64,000 nucleotides of DNA from Aldehydirespirator sp965116965 (GCA_965116965.1 OZ220743.1:2790001-2854000), one strand, 5' to 3'. Shown: positions 24,720 to 33,930, numbered from the stretch's first letter. Translations and numbers: made by a program. The notes: generated by a model not told the origin, from the sequence alone.

Positions 24720-25561
24720 CAGTCTCCCATCCCGAGCCCCGCTCGCACCGCTGCGGGATCGTCGGGCTGGCGGGGCGCCCCAATGCGGGCAAGTCGACGC
24801 TGGTCAACAGGATCGTCGGACAGAAGGTGTCGATCGTGTCCGACAAGCCCCAAACGACACGCGCCGGCGTGCGGGGAGTGCTCACTCGTGAGGACGCCCA
24901 GATGATCCTGGTCGACACGCCGGGCATCCACAAGCCCCGGAACGCCTTGGGGCGACGCATGAACGCCGCTGCGTCGGCGGCACTGCACGACACCGACGTC
25001 ACCTGTCTGGTGATCGACGCATCGGCCCCCTACGGGCGGGGCGACGCCTTCATCGCCCAGTCGCTGCCGGCGGACTCCGTGGTGGTCGTGACCAAGTCCG
25101 ACCTGGTCGGGCCCGACCTCATGCTGAGACAGCTCGCCGCGCTGGGAGAACTGGACTTCGAGGCCTACTTTCCGGTGAGCGCACGCACCGGTGAGGGTGT
25201 CGACGCGCTGGTGGAACACCTCGTCGCCCGCCTGCCGGAGGGTCCGCCCCTGTACCCGGCCGGCACCGTCTCCGACGCGCCGGAGACCTTCCGAGTGGCG
25301 GAACTGGTGAGGGAGCGGCTCCTCGAGGCCGCCCGCGACGAGCTGCCCCACTCGATCGCCACCCGGGTGACGGACTGGGACTGGCCCCTGATTCGCTGCG
25401 AGGTCATCGTGGAGCGGCCCTCCCAGAAGGCGATGGTGATCGGCAGGGGCGGATCGCTGCTCAAGGCGGTGGGAATCGCGGTGCGGTCCCAGCTCCCCGA
25501 GGGCGCCTACCTTCAGCTGGCAGTGAGGGTGGACAGGAACTGGCAGCGGCGCCCTGCCTAG
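24716..25561 (+). CDS. era: GTPase Era
   Basis: 281 residues, ATG 24716 overlapping the upstream TGA. GTPase motifs: GRPNAGKST (G1), TTRAGV (G2), DTPGIH (G3), TKSD (G4), SARTGEG (G5). The C-terminal KH domain ends VIGRGGSLLKAVGIAVR. Era binds 16S rRNA during 30S assembly, matching YbeY in the same operon. Confidence 0.97.
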   Translation: MTVSHPEPRSHRCGIVGLAGRPNAGKSTLVNRIVGQKVSIVSDKPQTTRAGVRGVLTREDAQMILVDTPGIHKPRNALGRRMNAAASAALHDTDVTCLVIDASAPYGRGDAFIAQSLPADSVVVVTKSDLVGPDLMLRQLAALGELDFEAYFPVSARTGEGVDALVEHLVARLPEGPPLYPAGTVSDAPETFRVAELVRERLLEAARDELPHSIATRVTDWDWPLIRCEVIVERPSQKAMVIGRGGSLLKAVGIAVRSQLPEGAYLQLAVRVDRNWQRRPA

Positions 25562-25649
25562 GAGCCAGAATGGCACCGCCGCGCCGTGACGGACTCGTGC
25601 CGGCCGGCCCGCGCCCGTTCCAAGCGGGTCACGCGGTAGCGTCACGGTA

Positions 25650-26408
25650 ATGATCGCTGCGGCGCTGGATCTGGAGCGCGTCCCCTCGCATGTCGCGTGC
25701 GTGATGGACGGCAACGGGCGCTGGGCCCAGTCCCGGGGCCTGCCCCGCACCGAGGGTCACCGGGCGGGCGAGGACGCCCTGTTCGACGTGGTGGAGGGGG
25801 CCCTCGACATAGGCGTCGAGTGGCTCACCGTGTACGCGTTCAGCACCGAGAATTGGCGACGGCCCGCCGACGAGGTGCGCTTCCTGCTCGAGTTCAACGA
25901 GGACATCCTGCTGCGACGCCGCGACGAGCTGCACGATCGGGGAGTGCGGGTCCGGTTCGTGGGCCGCCGGGACCGCCGGGTGCCGGCGCGGTTGCTGCAC
26001 CTCATGGACGACGCCGTCGCTCTCACCAGGCACAACCGCCGCATGACGTTCACCATCGCCTTCAACTACGGGGGGCGGGCCGAGATCGTCGACGCGGTCC
26101 GAGCGGTCGTGAGCTCGGGAATCGCGGCCGACAGGATCACCGAGCGCACCATCGCCTGCCGCCTGTACGACCCCGAGATGCCGGAGCCCGACCTGATGAT
26201 CCGCACCTCCGGGGAGTTCCGCACCTCCAACTTCCTGCTGTGGGAGTTGGCCTACAGCGAGCTGTACTTCACCGACACGGCGTGGCCCGACTTCCGGCGC
26301 GGCGACCTCTACGAGGCGATCAGGGTCTTCCAGGAGCGCGAGCGGCGGTTCGGGCGGGTCTCGCCCAACGGAGGAGGCCCGGCCATCACCTCCAACGGCG
26401 ACGGCTAG
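25650..26408 (+). CDS. uppS: Isoprenyl transferase (undecaprenyl/decaprenyl diphosphate synthase)
   Basis: 252 residues. CVMDGNGRWAQSRGLPRTEGHRAG holds the catalytic Asp of the DGNGRWA motif. YAFSTENWRRP, FNYGGRAEIV and DLMIRTSGEFRTSNFLLWELAYSELYF are all intact. It makes the polyprenyl diphosphate lipid carrier for cell-wall synthesis. It starts 88 bases after era and ends 11 bases before recO, with a fragment of the dispersed repeat (GGCCGAGCGGG) at the junction. Confidence 0.96.
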   Translation: MIAAALDLERVPSHVACVMDGNGRWAQSRGLPRTEGHRAGEDALFDVVEGALDIGVEWLTVYAFSTENWRRPADEVRFLLEFNEDILLRRRDELHDRGVRVRFVGRRDRRVPARLLHLMDDAVALTRHNRRMTFTIAFNYGGRAEIVDAVRAVVSSGIAADRITERTIACRLYDPEMPEPDLMIRTSGEFRTSNFLLWELAYSELYFTDTAWPDFRRGDLYEAIRVFQERERRFGRVSPNGGGPAITSNGDG

Positions 26409-26419
26409 CGGCCGAGCGG

Positions 26420-27139
26420 GTGGCCCTCTACCGTGATGAGGCGGTGGTGTTGCGCACCTGGAAGCTGGGAGAGGCCGACCGGATCGTGAGCCTGCACACC
26501 CTAGGTCACGGCAAGGTCCGCGCCGTGGCCAAGGGCGTGCGCCGCACCCGCTCGAAGTTCGGCGCCCGGCTGGAGCCGGCCTGCCATGTGGCGGTGCAGC
26601 TCTACCGGGGCCGAGGCGAGCTCGACACCCTCACCCAGGCAGAGACCATCGACCGGTTCACGAGCCTCAGATCCGACCCCGCCAGGTTCGCCCAGGCCTC
26701 GGCCATGCTGGAGGCCGTCGATCAGCTCGCGCCGGAGAGCGGCGGCGACCCCGACCGCCACGTGATGCTCGTGCGGGCCCTGGCCACTCTGGAGCGCATC
26801 GACAGCGACCTGGTCGTCGCGGGCTTCTTCTTGAAGCTCCTTGCCCTGGAGGGGGTGCAGCCCGAACTGGACGCCTGTGTGGCATGCGGCGCGGGCGAGC
26901 CCTTCGAGGCTCTCGACGTCGATGCCGGCGGGGTGCTGTGCCGCCAGTGCCGCCATGGTCGGCCGATCAGCCGGGAGGCGCTGGAGATGCTCCGCCAGAT
27001 CCTCGGCGGCCGGCTGGGGGCGGCATTGCGCCGGCAGGCCGATGGCGTCGCCAGGGAGGTGACCGCCGTCGCCACCGCGGCGATCGAGGCCCACCTGGAG
27101 CGGCGGCTGCGATCAGTGACCGTGCTGGACCGCTCCTAG
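26420..27139 (+). CDS. recO: DNA repair protein RecO
   Basis: 239 residues from GTG 26420. The OB-fold N-terminus reads YRDEAVVLRTWKLGEADRIVSLHT, then KVRAVAKGVRRTRSKFGARLEP. A zinc finger CVACG...LCRQC follows in the C-terminal half. RecO loads RecA onto SSB-coated DNA with RecR. The GTG lies in the dispersed-repeat fragment GGCCGAGCGGGTGG. A full repeat follows the stop. Confidence 0.93.
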   Translation: MALYRDEAVVLRTWKLGEADRIVSLHTLGHGKVRAVAKGVRRTRSKFGARLEPACHVAVQLYRGRGELDTLTQAETIDRFTSLRSDPARFAQASAMLEAVDQLAPESGGDPDRHVMLVRALATLERIDSDLVVAGFFLKLLALEGVQPELDACVACGAGEPFEALDVDAGGVLCRQCRHGRPISREALEMLRQILGGRLGAALRRQADGVAREVTAVATAAIEAHLERRLRSVTVLDRS

Positions 27140-27207
27140 AGGCCGAGCTTGCGAGGCCGTGGCCCGAGCGGCCCGTGAGCGAAGCGAACAAGAGCGGGAA
27201 ACACAGC
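27139..27207 (+). repeat. Dispersed intergenic repeat, copy 2
   Basis: It starts at the recO stop (TAGAGGCCGAGC). The core GGCCGTGGCCCGAGCGGCC is followed by CGTGAGCGAAGCGAACAAG and AGCGGGAAACAC. It ends about 55 bases before the glyS start. This is the best-preserved copy. Confidence 0.88.
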
Positions 27208-27260
27208 TGCGCCGCGAGGCGGTGACTACCTGTTCACGTTGCCGCCTAACCTTGCCGTCT

Positions 27261-28583
27261 GTGGCAGAGTCCCGCCCAAGCCCGGAGTTGTTCGACGCGA
27301 TCGTCAACCTGTGCGTGCGGCGCGGCTTCGTGTTCCGCTCCGCGGAGATCTACGGCGGTTTCCGCTCGGCCTACGACTACGGGCCGCTGGGGGTGCTGCT
27401 GCTGCGCAACGTCAAGGAGCAGTGGTGGCGATCGATGGTGCAACTCCGCCACGACGTGGTCGGCCTGGACGCGTCGATCCTGTCGCCGCCGGCGGTGTGG
27501 GAGGCCTCCGGCCATCTCGAGAACTTCACCGATCCGCTAGTGGACTGCCGATCGTGCGGCACCCGCCACCGCTCCGACAAGCTCGAGGATCCGGACGCCT
27601 GCCCCGGGTGCGGCGAGCGGGGCCGGCTCACCGAGCCGCGGCAGTTCAACCTGATGTTCGCCACCCACGCCGGGCCGGTGGCCGACTCCGCGGCGCAGGT
27701 CTACCTGCGGCCCGAGACAGCCCAGGGCATGTTCATCAACTTCGCCAACGTGCTGCGAACCAGCCGCAAGCGGCCGCCCTTCGGGATCGCCCAGATCGGG
27801 AAGTCGTTCCGCAACGAGATCACCCCGGGCAACTTCGTGTTCCGCACCCGCGAGTTCGAGCAGATGGAGATGGAGTACTTCGTCCCGCCCGGCGAGGCCC
27901 CAGCCTGGTTCGAGCACTGGTGCGAGGCCCGGCACCAGTGGTACCTGGACCTGGGCATCGGGGGTGAGCGACTGCGGCTGCGGGCCCACGACGACGACGA
28001 ACTGAGCCACTACTCGTCGGCCACCGCCGACGTGGAGTACCTGTTCCCATGGGGCTGGGACGAGCTCGAGGGCATCGCCAACCGGGGCGACTACGACCTG
28101 CGCTGCCACTCCGAGCGCTCCGGGGAGCGTCTCGAGTTCTTCGACCCGGCCACCGGCGAGCACTACACGCCCCATGTGATCGAGCCGGCCGCGGGCGCGA
28201 CCCGGGCCGCCATGGCGTTCCTGATGGACGCCTACCACACCGAGGTCGTCAACGACGCCGAGCGGGTGGTGCTCCGGCTCGACCGCCGGCTGGCGCCGTA
28301 TGCGGTGGCGGTGCTGCCGCTGTCTCGCAAGGACGTGCTGGTGCCGGTGGCGCAGCGGGTGTTCGACCTGCTCAAGGGCGGCTGGAGCTGCGACTACGAC
28401 GAGACCCAGGCCATCGGGCGCCGCTACCGCCGCCAGGACGAGATCGGCACCCCGCTGTGCGTGACCGTCGACTTCGACACCCTCGAAGACGACGCGGTCA
28501 CAGTTCGCGACCGCGACTCCATGGCCCAGGACCGCGTCAGCATCGACAGGCTCGTCGACTACCTCACAGACCGGCTTCACTAG
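27261..28583 (+). CDS. glyS: Glycine--tRNA ligase (class II, homodimeric type)
   Basis: 440 residues from GTG 27261, fitting the alpha2 (eukaryote-like) GlyRS found in actinobacteria rather than the alpha2beta2 type. Visible parts: GFVFRSAEIYGGFRSAYDYGPLG, a zinc-binding CRSCG...CPGCGERG segment, motif 2 FGIAQIGKSFRNEITPGNFVFRTREFEQMEMEYF, and the C-terminal anticodon-binding domain (PYAVAVLPLSRKD). It charges tRNA-Gly. Confidence 0.96.
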   Translation: MAESRPSPELFDAIVNLCVRRGFVFRSAEIYGGFRSAYDYGPLGVLLLRNVKEQWWRSMVQLRHDVVGLDASILSPPAVWEASGHLENFTDPLVDCRSCGTRHRSDKLEDPDACPGCGERGRLTEPRQFNLMFATHAGPVADSAAQVYLRPETAQGMFINFANVLRTSRKRPPFGIAQIGKSFRNEITPGNFVFRTREFEQMEMEYFVPPGEAPAWFEHWCEARHQWYLDLGIGGERLRLRAHDDDELSHYSSATADVEYLFPWGWDELEGIANRGDYDLRCHSERSGERLEFFDPATGEHYTPHVIEPAAGATRAAMAFLMDAYHTEVVNDAERVVLRLDRRLAPYAVAVLPLSRKDVLVPVAQRVFDLLKGGWSCDYDETQAIGRRYRRQDEIGTPLCVTVDFDTLEDDAVTVRDRDSMAQDRVSIDRLVDYLTDRLH

Positions 28584-28673
28584 CCGATCGCTCAGCGAGA
28601 GTGCGCCAGCACAATCTTCTCCCGTTTCAATACATGTTGTGCATACCAGCGCAGGCTGGGGTAGCATAGAGAA

Positions 28674-28720
28674 GCCGGAGCATCCCCGCGGGTTGTCCGC
28701 TCGGGCGGGGGTGCTCCGGC
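28674..28720. terminator. Long GC-rich hairpin between glyS and dnaG
   Basis: GCCGGAGCATCCCCGC pairs with GCGGGGGTGCTCCGGC over 16 positions (one G-T), with a loop of about 15 bases. It lies 91 bases after glyS and 96 bases before dnaG. It lacks a T-tract, so it could be a terminator, an mRNA-stabilising hairpin or a leader structure of dnaG. Confidence 0.5.
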
Positions 28721-28815
28721 ACTTGGTCCGCTCGGTTGAGCCCGATACTAACACGCCGCGAGACCCGGCGGCAACCAGCAGGCGTGGGCCGGCGGGACTG
28801 GTATGTTCGGCGGCG

Positions 28816-30663
28816 ATGGGCATTGTTTCCGACGACATTGCCAGGGTTCGGGCAGCCACCGACATCGTCGCGATCATCGGGGAGCACACCGAGATCAAGC
28901 GCTCGGGAAGGCAGTGGATGGCCCGCTGCCCGCTGCACGGCGAGCGCACACCGTCGCTGTCGGTGTCGCCCAGCAAGGGCGTGTACTACTGCTTCGGCTG
29001 CCAGCGCAGCGGCGACGCCATCACCTTCGTCCAGGAGATCGAGGGGCTCGACTTCGCGGGCGCGGTCGAGATGCTGGCCGGACGGGCCGGGATACGGGTT
29101 CAGTACACCAGCCGGGATGAGACCGCGGCCCGGAGTCGGCGGCGGCTGCTGCTGGAGGAGGTGGCCAGGGCCAGGGACTTCTACCATCAGCGGCTGCTCG
29201 ACGGGCGCGACGCGGGACCGGCCCGGAACTATCTCCGGTCCCGGGGCTACGACGGCGACCTGGTGCGCCGCTGGCAGATCGGATGGGCGCCCGACGGATG
29301 GGACGCTTTGGCCACCCATCTGAGGCTCTCCGATGACGACCTGCGCGACTCGGGCCTCGGGTTCGTGAACCGCGGTGAGCGCCAGCAGGACTTCTTCCGC
29401 GGCCGGATCCTGTTCCCCATCAGCGACGAGCGGGGCGACACCGTCGGCTTCGGCGGCAGGGTCATGCCGGGGGTGGACGGCCCCAAGTACATGAACACAT
29501 CGACCGAGGCCAAGACCTACAACAAGAGCAGGGTCCTGTACGGGCTGCACGAGCACCGCAAGGAGATCGTCAAGGCGGGCCAAGCGGTGGTGTGCGAGGG
29601 CTACACCGACGTGATCGGCTGCTCGGAGGCCGGCATCGAGCTGGCCGTGGCCACCTGCGGCACCGCCCTCACCGCCGAGCATGTGCGGCTGCTCAAGCGG
29701 TTCTCGGCCGACCGGCTGGTGCTGGCCTTCGACGCCGACGCCGCCGGCGCGGCCGCCGCGAGCCGGCTCGCCGCCGACGCGCGGCAGCTCTATGAATGGG
29801 AGCAAGAGTTCGAGATGGAGATCTGGGTGGCGAAGCTCCCAGCGGGACAGGACCCCGGCGAGCTGGCCCGTACAGAGCCCGACGCCCTCCGGGCTGCGGT
29901 CGAGAATCCAGAGCGATTCCTGCAGTTCCGTGTCGACCGTGTCCTCGCAGACGGCGACCTGTCGACGTACGAGAGCCGGGCCAAGTCCGCGGAGCGAGCC
30001 GTGGACGTGGTCAGCGAGCACCCAAATCCGTTGGTGCGCGACCCGCGGATCATGAAGATCGCTGAGCGCTGCCAGGTCGACATTGATCTCCTGCGCGTCT
30101 ACGCCAACAGCATCCGCAGCCGCGCCACGGATCGCTCCGCGCCCACCGGCGAGGACACACGGGACGAAGACACCCGCCTCACTCCCGAGGACGAGGCGCT
30201 GCAGTTGGCCATCCACCGCCCCGGGGAGGCCGCGGGCCGCCTGCATGCGACCCTGTTCGGCGACCCGGTGCGCCGGGAGGCCTTCCAGGCTCTCCAGGAC
30301 GAGGGCGAGGTGGTGGCCGCGTCCGACCGCGTCTCGCCGCAGGCGGCCCAGACGCTGCACCGGCTCGCCGTGGACGACGGCACCGCGGCTGTGGACGACG
30401 TGCTCGCACGGATCGCTGGCATCGCCGCTCGCCGAGCCATGAACGAGCTTCGCCGCCAGGCCGCCTCCTCGCACGATCCCGCCATGCGCCAGCAGTGCAG
30501 CGTCAGCCTCGCCTGGCTCAAGTCGCAGACGGAGCGACTGGAGGAGCGGCCCACCCGCACGCAGGCACTGGCTGATCTGCTCCCCTGGCTCATCGAGCAC
30601 GGCCGCCGGTCCGAGGGGGCCGTGTCGGGGTCGCTGGTAGCCTCACAGGCTGATCCGGGGTAG
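28816..30663 (+). CDS. dnaG: DNA primase
   Basis: 615 residues from ATG 28816. The CHC2 zinc-binding domain has Cys38, His41, Cys59 and Cys62 (CPLHGERTPSLSV...YYCFGCQ). The core carries FRGRILFPISDERG and the Toprim motifs VVCEGYTDVIGC and LVLAFDADAAG. A C-terminal helical DnaB-interacting region follows. It synthesises RNA primers at the fork. Its TAG stop (30661-30663) falls inside the 5' end of tRNA-Asn, overlapping by 10 bases. Confidence 0.96.
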   Translation: MGIVSDDIARVRAATDIVAIIGEHTEIKRSGRQWMARCPLHGERTPSLSVSPSKGVYYCFGCQRSGDAITFVQEIEGLDFAGAVEMLAGRAGIRVQYTSRDETAARSRRRLLLEEVARARDFYHQRLLDGRDAGPARNYLRSRGYDGDLVRRWQIGWAPDGWDALATHLRLSDDDLRDSGLGFVNRGERQQDFFRGRILFPISDERGDTVGFGGRVMPGVDGPKYMNTSTEAKTYNKSRVLYGLHEHRKEIVKAGQAVVCEGYTDVIGCSEAGIELAVATCGTALTAEHVRLLKRFSADRLVLAFDADAAGAAAASRLAADARQLYEWEQEFEMEIWVAKLPAGQDPGELARTEPDALRAAVENPERFLQFRVDRVLADGDLSTYESRAKSAERAVDVVSEHPNPLVRDPRIMKIAERCQVDIDLLRVYANSIRSRATDRSAPTGEDTRDEDTRLTPEDEALQLAIHRPGEAAGRLHATLFGDPVRREAFQALQDEGEVVAASDRVSPQAAQTLHRLAVDDGTAAVDDVLARIAGIAARRAMNELRRQAASSHDPAMRQQCSVSLAWLKSQTERLEERPTRTQALADLLPWLIEHGRRSEGAVSGSLVASQADPG

Positions 30664-30726
30664 CTCAACTGGCAGAGCAAGCGGCTGTTAACCGCTAGGT
30701 TGTGGGTTCGAGCCCCACCCCCGGAG
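30654..30726 (+). tRNA. tRNA-Asn (GTT anticodon)
   Basis: Acceptor TCCGGGG pairs with CCCCGGA, the anticodon loop CTGTTAA gives GTT, and the T-loop is TTCGAGC. Discriminator G is followed by an encoded CCA (30727-30729). The first 10 bases are also dnaG coding sequence. Confidence 0.96.
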
Positions 30727-30741
30727 CCACCGGACGCCGCC

Positions 30742-31095
30742 ATGAGTAGAGGTCAGAGGCCAGCCGCTCGCGAGAGGCTGGTCGAACGCTGGGCAGAGGA
30801 TGCCGTCTCGCACGCAATCGTCCGAACCATCGATGACCCCGCCGGCCTTGTCGCAACGGTCGCTGGCATCGACGGAGCCTGGGGCTTCGGCCAGTCGGAG
30901 GATGAAGCCCTGGATGACCTGAGATCGGTGCTCGTGGACTGGGCGAGCCTCACACTTCAGGACGGCGACGACATCCCCAGCGAGGCCAGAGACGGCAACG
31001 GGCAGCGCGGTCTGCTCGCCCAGGCAATCGAGGATGCGGGCGGATACGCGGCACTCACCGCCGCCGTCGCTGCCGAAGATTCTGACCTGGCATGA
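30742..31095 (+). CDS. HicB-like protein (possible orphan antitoxin)
   Basis: 117 residues (ATG 30742, 12 bases after the tRNA CCA). The central part VATVAGIDGAWGFGQSEDEALDDLRSVLVDWASLTLQDGDDIP fits the HicB-like fold: a beta strand, a Gly-rich turn with an SEDEAL helix, and a D/G-D-x-I-P tail. The usual HicA toxin (a 60-80 residue protein with a GSH/HP motif) is not seen on either side. Either the antitoxin is an orphan or this is a HicB-fold protein with another role. A broken second copy of its central segment lies just downstream. Confidence 0.6.
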   Translation: MSRGQRPAARERLVERWAEDAVSHAIVRTIDDPAGLVATVAGIDGAWGFGQSEDEALDDLRSVLVDWASLTLQDGDDIPSEARDGNGQRGLLAQAIEDAGGYAALTAAVAAEDSDLA

Positions 31096-31177
31096 CATCG
31101 AGAACGCTGCGGCCGATCCAGGCGGATCATCACACCGACCGCACGCAGGCCATGACAACAGATCCCCGCCGACGCAG

Positions 31178-31294
31178 CCAGAGGATGAGGCACTGGATGA
31201 CTTGAGGTCCGCGCTCGCCGGACTGGGCGAGCCTCAAACTCTGAGGACGGAGAACGACGACGCCCTGATCGGAATGCGTGGAAGCCGCTGCTGA
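31178..31294 (+). pseudogene. Partial duplicate of the HicB-like gene
   Basis: The frame reads PEDEALDDLRSALAGLGEPQTLRTENDDALIG, matching SEDEALDDLRSVLVDWASLTLQDGDDIP of the gene upstream, with clear DNA-level similarity (GAGGATGAGGCACTGGATGA versus GAGGATGAAGCCCTGGATGA). It lacks the N-terminal half and drifts in frame after the helix. It indicates local duplication followed by decay. Confidence 0.6.
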
Positions 31295-31298
31295 GCCC

Positions 31299-32570
31299 TC
31301 AGTCCTCGGCAGAGCGAACGACGAGGGCACTGCGCCGGTCGATCATGAACTCGGCGTCGCGTAATCGCTCAGTGACCTGACGCAAGTCGATTCTGCTGAG
31401 GTCCCATCGGTTGGCCAGCCCGTGGCGCAACAAGGCCACGTACAGCCCGCTGGGGCTGATCGCCGAGTCATCCGACAACAAGCTGTCGACCAAACGTCCG
31501 ACAGCCCCGGCCGGAGGCGGCTGTAGCGCCCCAAGGCAGGAGGCAGGTCGCAGCGTGAGCATCAGGTCCAGCGTTGCGACATTCTCGAAGCCTGAGGCGA
31601 GTCCCTTGACGGAACGCTGTCCCTTGTCGAGGACGGCGATCAACTCGGGAACAACCTCAAGTCCGGCCGCGGCGATGGAGCGTTGCAGGAGCTGCCACAT
31701 GGCGCCCGAGCTGTTTCCGAACAGGACGGTCATCCGTCCGCCCGGTTTCAGCACGCGCCTGCACTCTTTGAACGCTTCCGTCAGGATCGTCTCATAGCGC
31801 TCTGCCGTGCGGCGCGGCCCACCGGTGTCGGCCCGGTCAACGACGGCCTCCTTGGCCGGGTCGGTGGTGTCGTCCAGCCACGCCTCTTGGAACAAGTTCA
31901 TGTCTGAGTAGAAGATGTTGGAGCCGAACGGCGGATCCGTGAACACATAATCCACCGAGTCGTCCGCCAGCGGCAGCCGGTCGGCGCTGGCGATCTCATA
32001 GCGCACGTCGGGGCCGCGGGCGCTGTCGTAGACCGCTGCCGTTCCTCGGGTCTGCGTGATCCACTGGTCGGAGCGGACGGCCGCCTGAACCTTGCGAGCG
32101 AACAGATCGAACACGTTCCACTCGTAGAACACGGGAGCCACGTAGTAGTTGGCGTTGGCCGCGTTGAGGGGACGACGCCGCGACCATTGATAGCGCTTGC
32201 TGGCCCTCGTGAGGATCGCCGTGAACGCAAACAGCAGCTTGGATCGCAGCTGCGGCTCGCCGATGCCGTCGATGGCGTCCCGCAAGGCTGCCAGCGCGCA
32301 GACGTTGCGATGAGAGTAGAAGGCAGCCGTCGACGTCAGCCTGTGGCGGCCAAGAGCCGACGCGGCGTACATCTGGCGGGTCTCGTCGATCGCCGAGTCG
32401 GGCCAGCTGAGCCCCTCCGAGTCCGGTAGGTGAAGCGGAACGCTCCAACGCTGCTCGATCTGGGTGGGCGAGCATCCGCAACGGATCGAGTCGAGCACCG
32501 GCTCCTCGAGCAACTTCTGGTCGCGGCTGCTGACGGCTGTGCCGCAGTTCGGACAGGTCAGCAGTGGCAA
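31299..32570 (-). CDS. DNA methyltransferase-like protein, possibly 5'-truncated
   Basis: 423 residues read from TTG 32570. The C-terminal two thirds carry an adenine/cytosine-N4 MTase fold: VDYVFTDPPFGSNIFYSDMNLFQEAWL contains the DPPF catalytic motif, and later ECRRVLKPGGRMTVLFGNSSG is a typical post-motif strand. The N-terminus MPLLTCPNCG begins inside what looks like a zinc ribbon. Larger relatives of this group have a further N-terminal domain, which would have to lie where tRNA-Met/Ile2 (32605-32677) sits. No restriction endonuclease partner is visible. It could be a solitary MTase or a relic. Confidence 0.7.
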   Translation of the reverse strand: MPLLTCPNCGTAVSSRDQKLLEEPVLDSIRCGCSPTQIEQRWSVPLHLPDSEGLSWPDSAIDETRQMYAASALGRHRLTSTAAFYSHRNVCALAALRDAIDGIGEPQLRSKLLFAFTAILTRASKRYQWSRRRPLNAANANYYVAPVFYEWNVFDLFARKVQAAVRSDQWITQTRGTAAVYDSARGPDVRYEIASADRLPLADDSVDYVFTDPPFGSNIFYSDMNLFQEAWLDDTTDPAKEAVVDRADTGGPRRTAERYETILTEAFKECRRVLKPGGRMTVLFGNSSGAMWQLLQRSIAAAGLEVVPELIAVLDKGQRSVKGLASGFENVATLDLMLTLRPASCLGALQPPPAGAVGRLVDSLLSDDSAISPSGLYVALLRHGLANRWDLSRIDLRQVTERLRDAEFMIDRRSALVVRSAED

Positions 32571-32604
32571 TACGAGGTCACCGCAGCGCCGGTAGGGTCG
32601 ATGC

Positions 32605-32677
<73 letters not shown>

Positions 32678-32714
32678 CCGGCGGCGCGGACTGACACTCG
32701 GACCCGGGACTGAG

Positions 32715-33866
32715 ATGGAGCTGAACTGGAGCGAGAAGCATGCGGCCATGCGCCGGGAGCTGCGAGCCTGGCTGGAGCGCAATCTGGCCGGGTGGCGGGC
32801 TGAGATCGGCGTCGAGCTATCCGGCGACACCCGCGACGGGTTCGCCCAGCAGCTCCTGTGGGAACGGCGCCTGTTCGAGGCGGGCTGGTCGGCGGTGGCA
32901 TGGCCCGAGGCCTACGGCGGCCGCGATGGCACACTGTGGGACTGGCTCATCTTCGAGGAGGAGTACTGGCGGGCGGGCGCTCCCCAGCGGGTCGCCCAGA
33001 ACGGGATCCAGATCCTGGCGCCGTCGATCTTCGAGCACGGCACGCAGCATCAGAAGGACCTCCTGCTGCCCCGAATCGCCGCCGCACAGGACCTGTGGTG
33101 CCAGGGCTGGTCCGAGCCCAACGCGGGCAGCGACCTGGCCGGTGTCGCGAGCCGTGCCCGCCGCGTCGACGGTGGCTGGATCCTGGACGGTCAGAAGACC
33201 TGGACCACCCGGGGGGCGTTCTGCACCCACCTCTTCGGGTTGTTCCGCTCCGACCCCGACTCGGAGCGCCACCGGGGACTGACATACCTGCTCGTGCCGC
33301 TCGACCTTGACGGGATCACGGTCCGCGGGTTCGGCCGCCTCGACGGCGACGAGGGTTTCGCCGAGGTGTTCTTCACCGAAGCGTTCCTTGCTGACGAAGC
33401 GGTCGGTACCGACGTCGTATTGGGGGCGGTGGACCAGGGCTGGCGCGTGGCCGTGTCGGCGGCCAGCACCGAGCGTGGACTGCTGCGCTCGCCCGGCCGC
33501 TACCAGGCGACAGTTGCCGACCTGCTCGAGTTGTGGTCCGAGCGCGGTGGCGACGCCGCTATACGGCGACGCATCGCCGCCGCCTGGATGCGGGTGGACG
33601 CCTACCGGCTTCAGACCCTGCAGACAATCACCGCGCTCGGCGATGGCAACGACCTCGGATCCGAGGCCAGCCTGGCCAAGGTGTGGTGGTCGGAACTCGA
33701 CATCGAGCTGCACGAGATCGCCCTCGACCTGCTGGGTGCCGACGCCGAGGTGGAAGGCCCGTGGAGCAAGGGACACCAGTTCTCGCTGGCCGGCCCCATC
33801 TATGCCGGAACCAACGAGGTGCAGCGCAACATCGTGGCCGAACGCGTCCTCGGACTGCCCCGATGA
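32715..33866 (+). CDS. Acyl-CoA dehydrogenase
   Basis: 383 residues. Family blocks: WPEAYGGRDGTLWDWLIFEEEYWRAGAP, WCQGWSEPNAGSDLAGV (FAD/substrate loop), GWILDGQKTWTTRGAFCTHLFGLFRSD, and C-terminal SLAGPIYAGTNEVQRNIVAERVLGLPR. It oxidises acyl-CoA to enoyl-CoA with FAD. It is followed closely by a second, more divergent acyl-CoA dehydrogenase. Such pairs form heteromeric enzymes in actinobacterial sterol and branched-acid degradation, so a heterotetramer is plausible but inferred. Confidence 0.93.
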   Translation: MELNWSEKHAAMRRELRAWLERNLAGWRAEIGVELSGDTRDGFAQQLLWERRLFEAGWSAVAWPEAYGGRDGTLWDWLIFEEEYWRAGAPQRVAQNGIQILAPSIFEHGTQHQKDLLLPRIAAAQDLWCQGWSEPNAGSDLAGVASRARRVDGGWILDGQKTWTTRGAFCTHLFGLFRSDPDSERHRGLTYLLVPLDLDGITVRGFGRLDGDEGFAEVFFTEAFLADEAVGTDVVLGAVDQGWRVAVSAASTERGLLRSPGRYQATVADLLELWSERGGDAAIRRRIAAAWMRVDAYRLQTLQTITALGDGNDLGSEASLAKVWWSELDIELHEIALDLLGADAEVEGPWSKGHQFSLAGPIYAGTNEVQRNIVAERVLGLPR

Positions 33867-33930
33867 GGTTCGGGCGGGAATCGGGCAGACGCTCCTCAGA
33901 GCAGCAATCTCCGACCGGGGCAGGGGCAGC

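Noticed and set aside
27113..27307. Small minus ORFs over the dispersed repeats (products with SGHGLA or LTGRSGHGLA)
   Set aside because: They are translations of the repeat itself and recur only because the repeat does.
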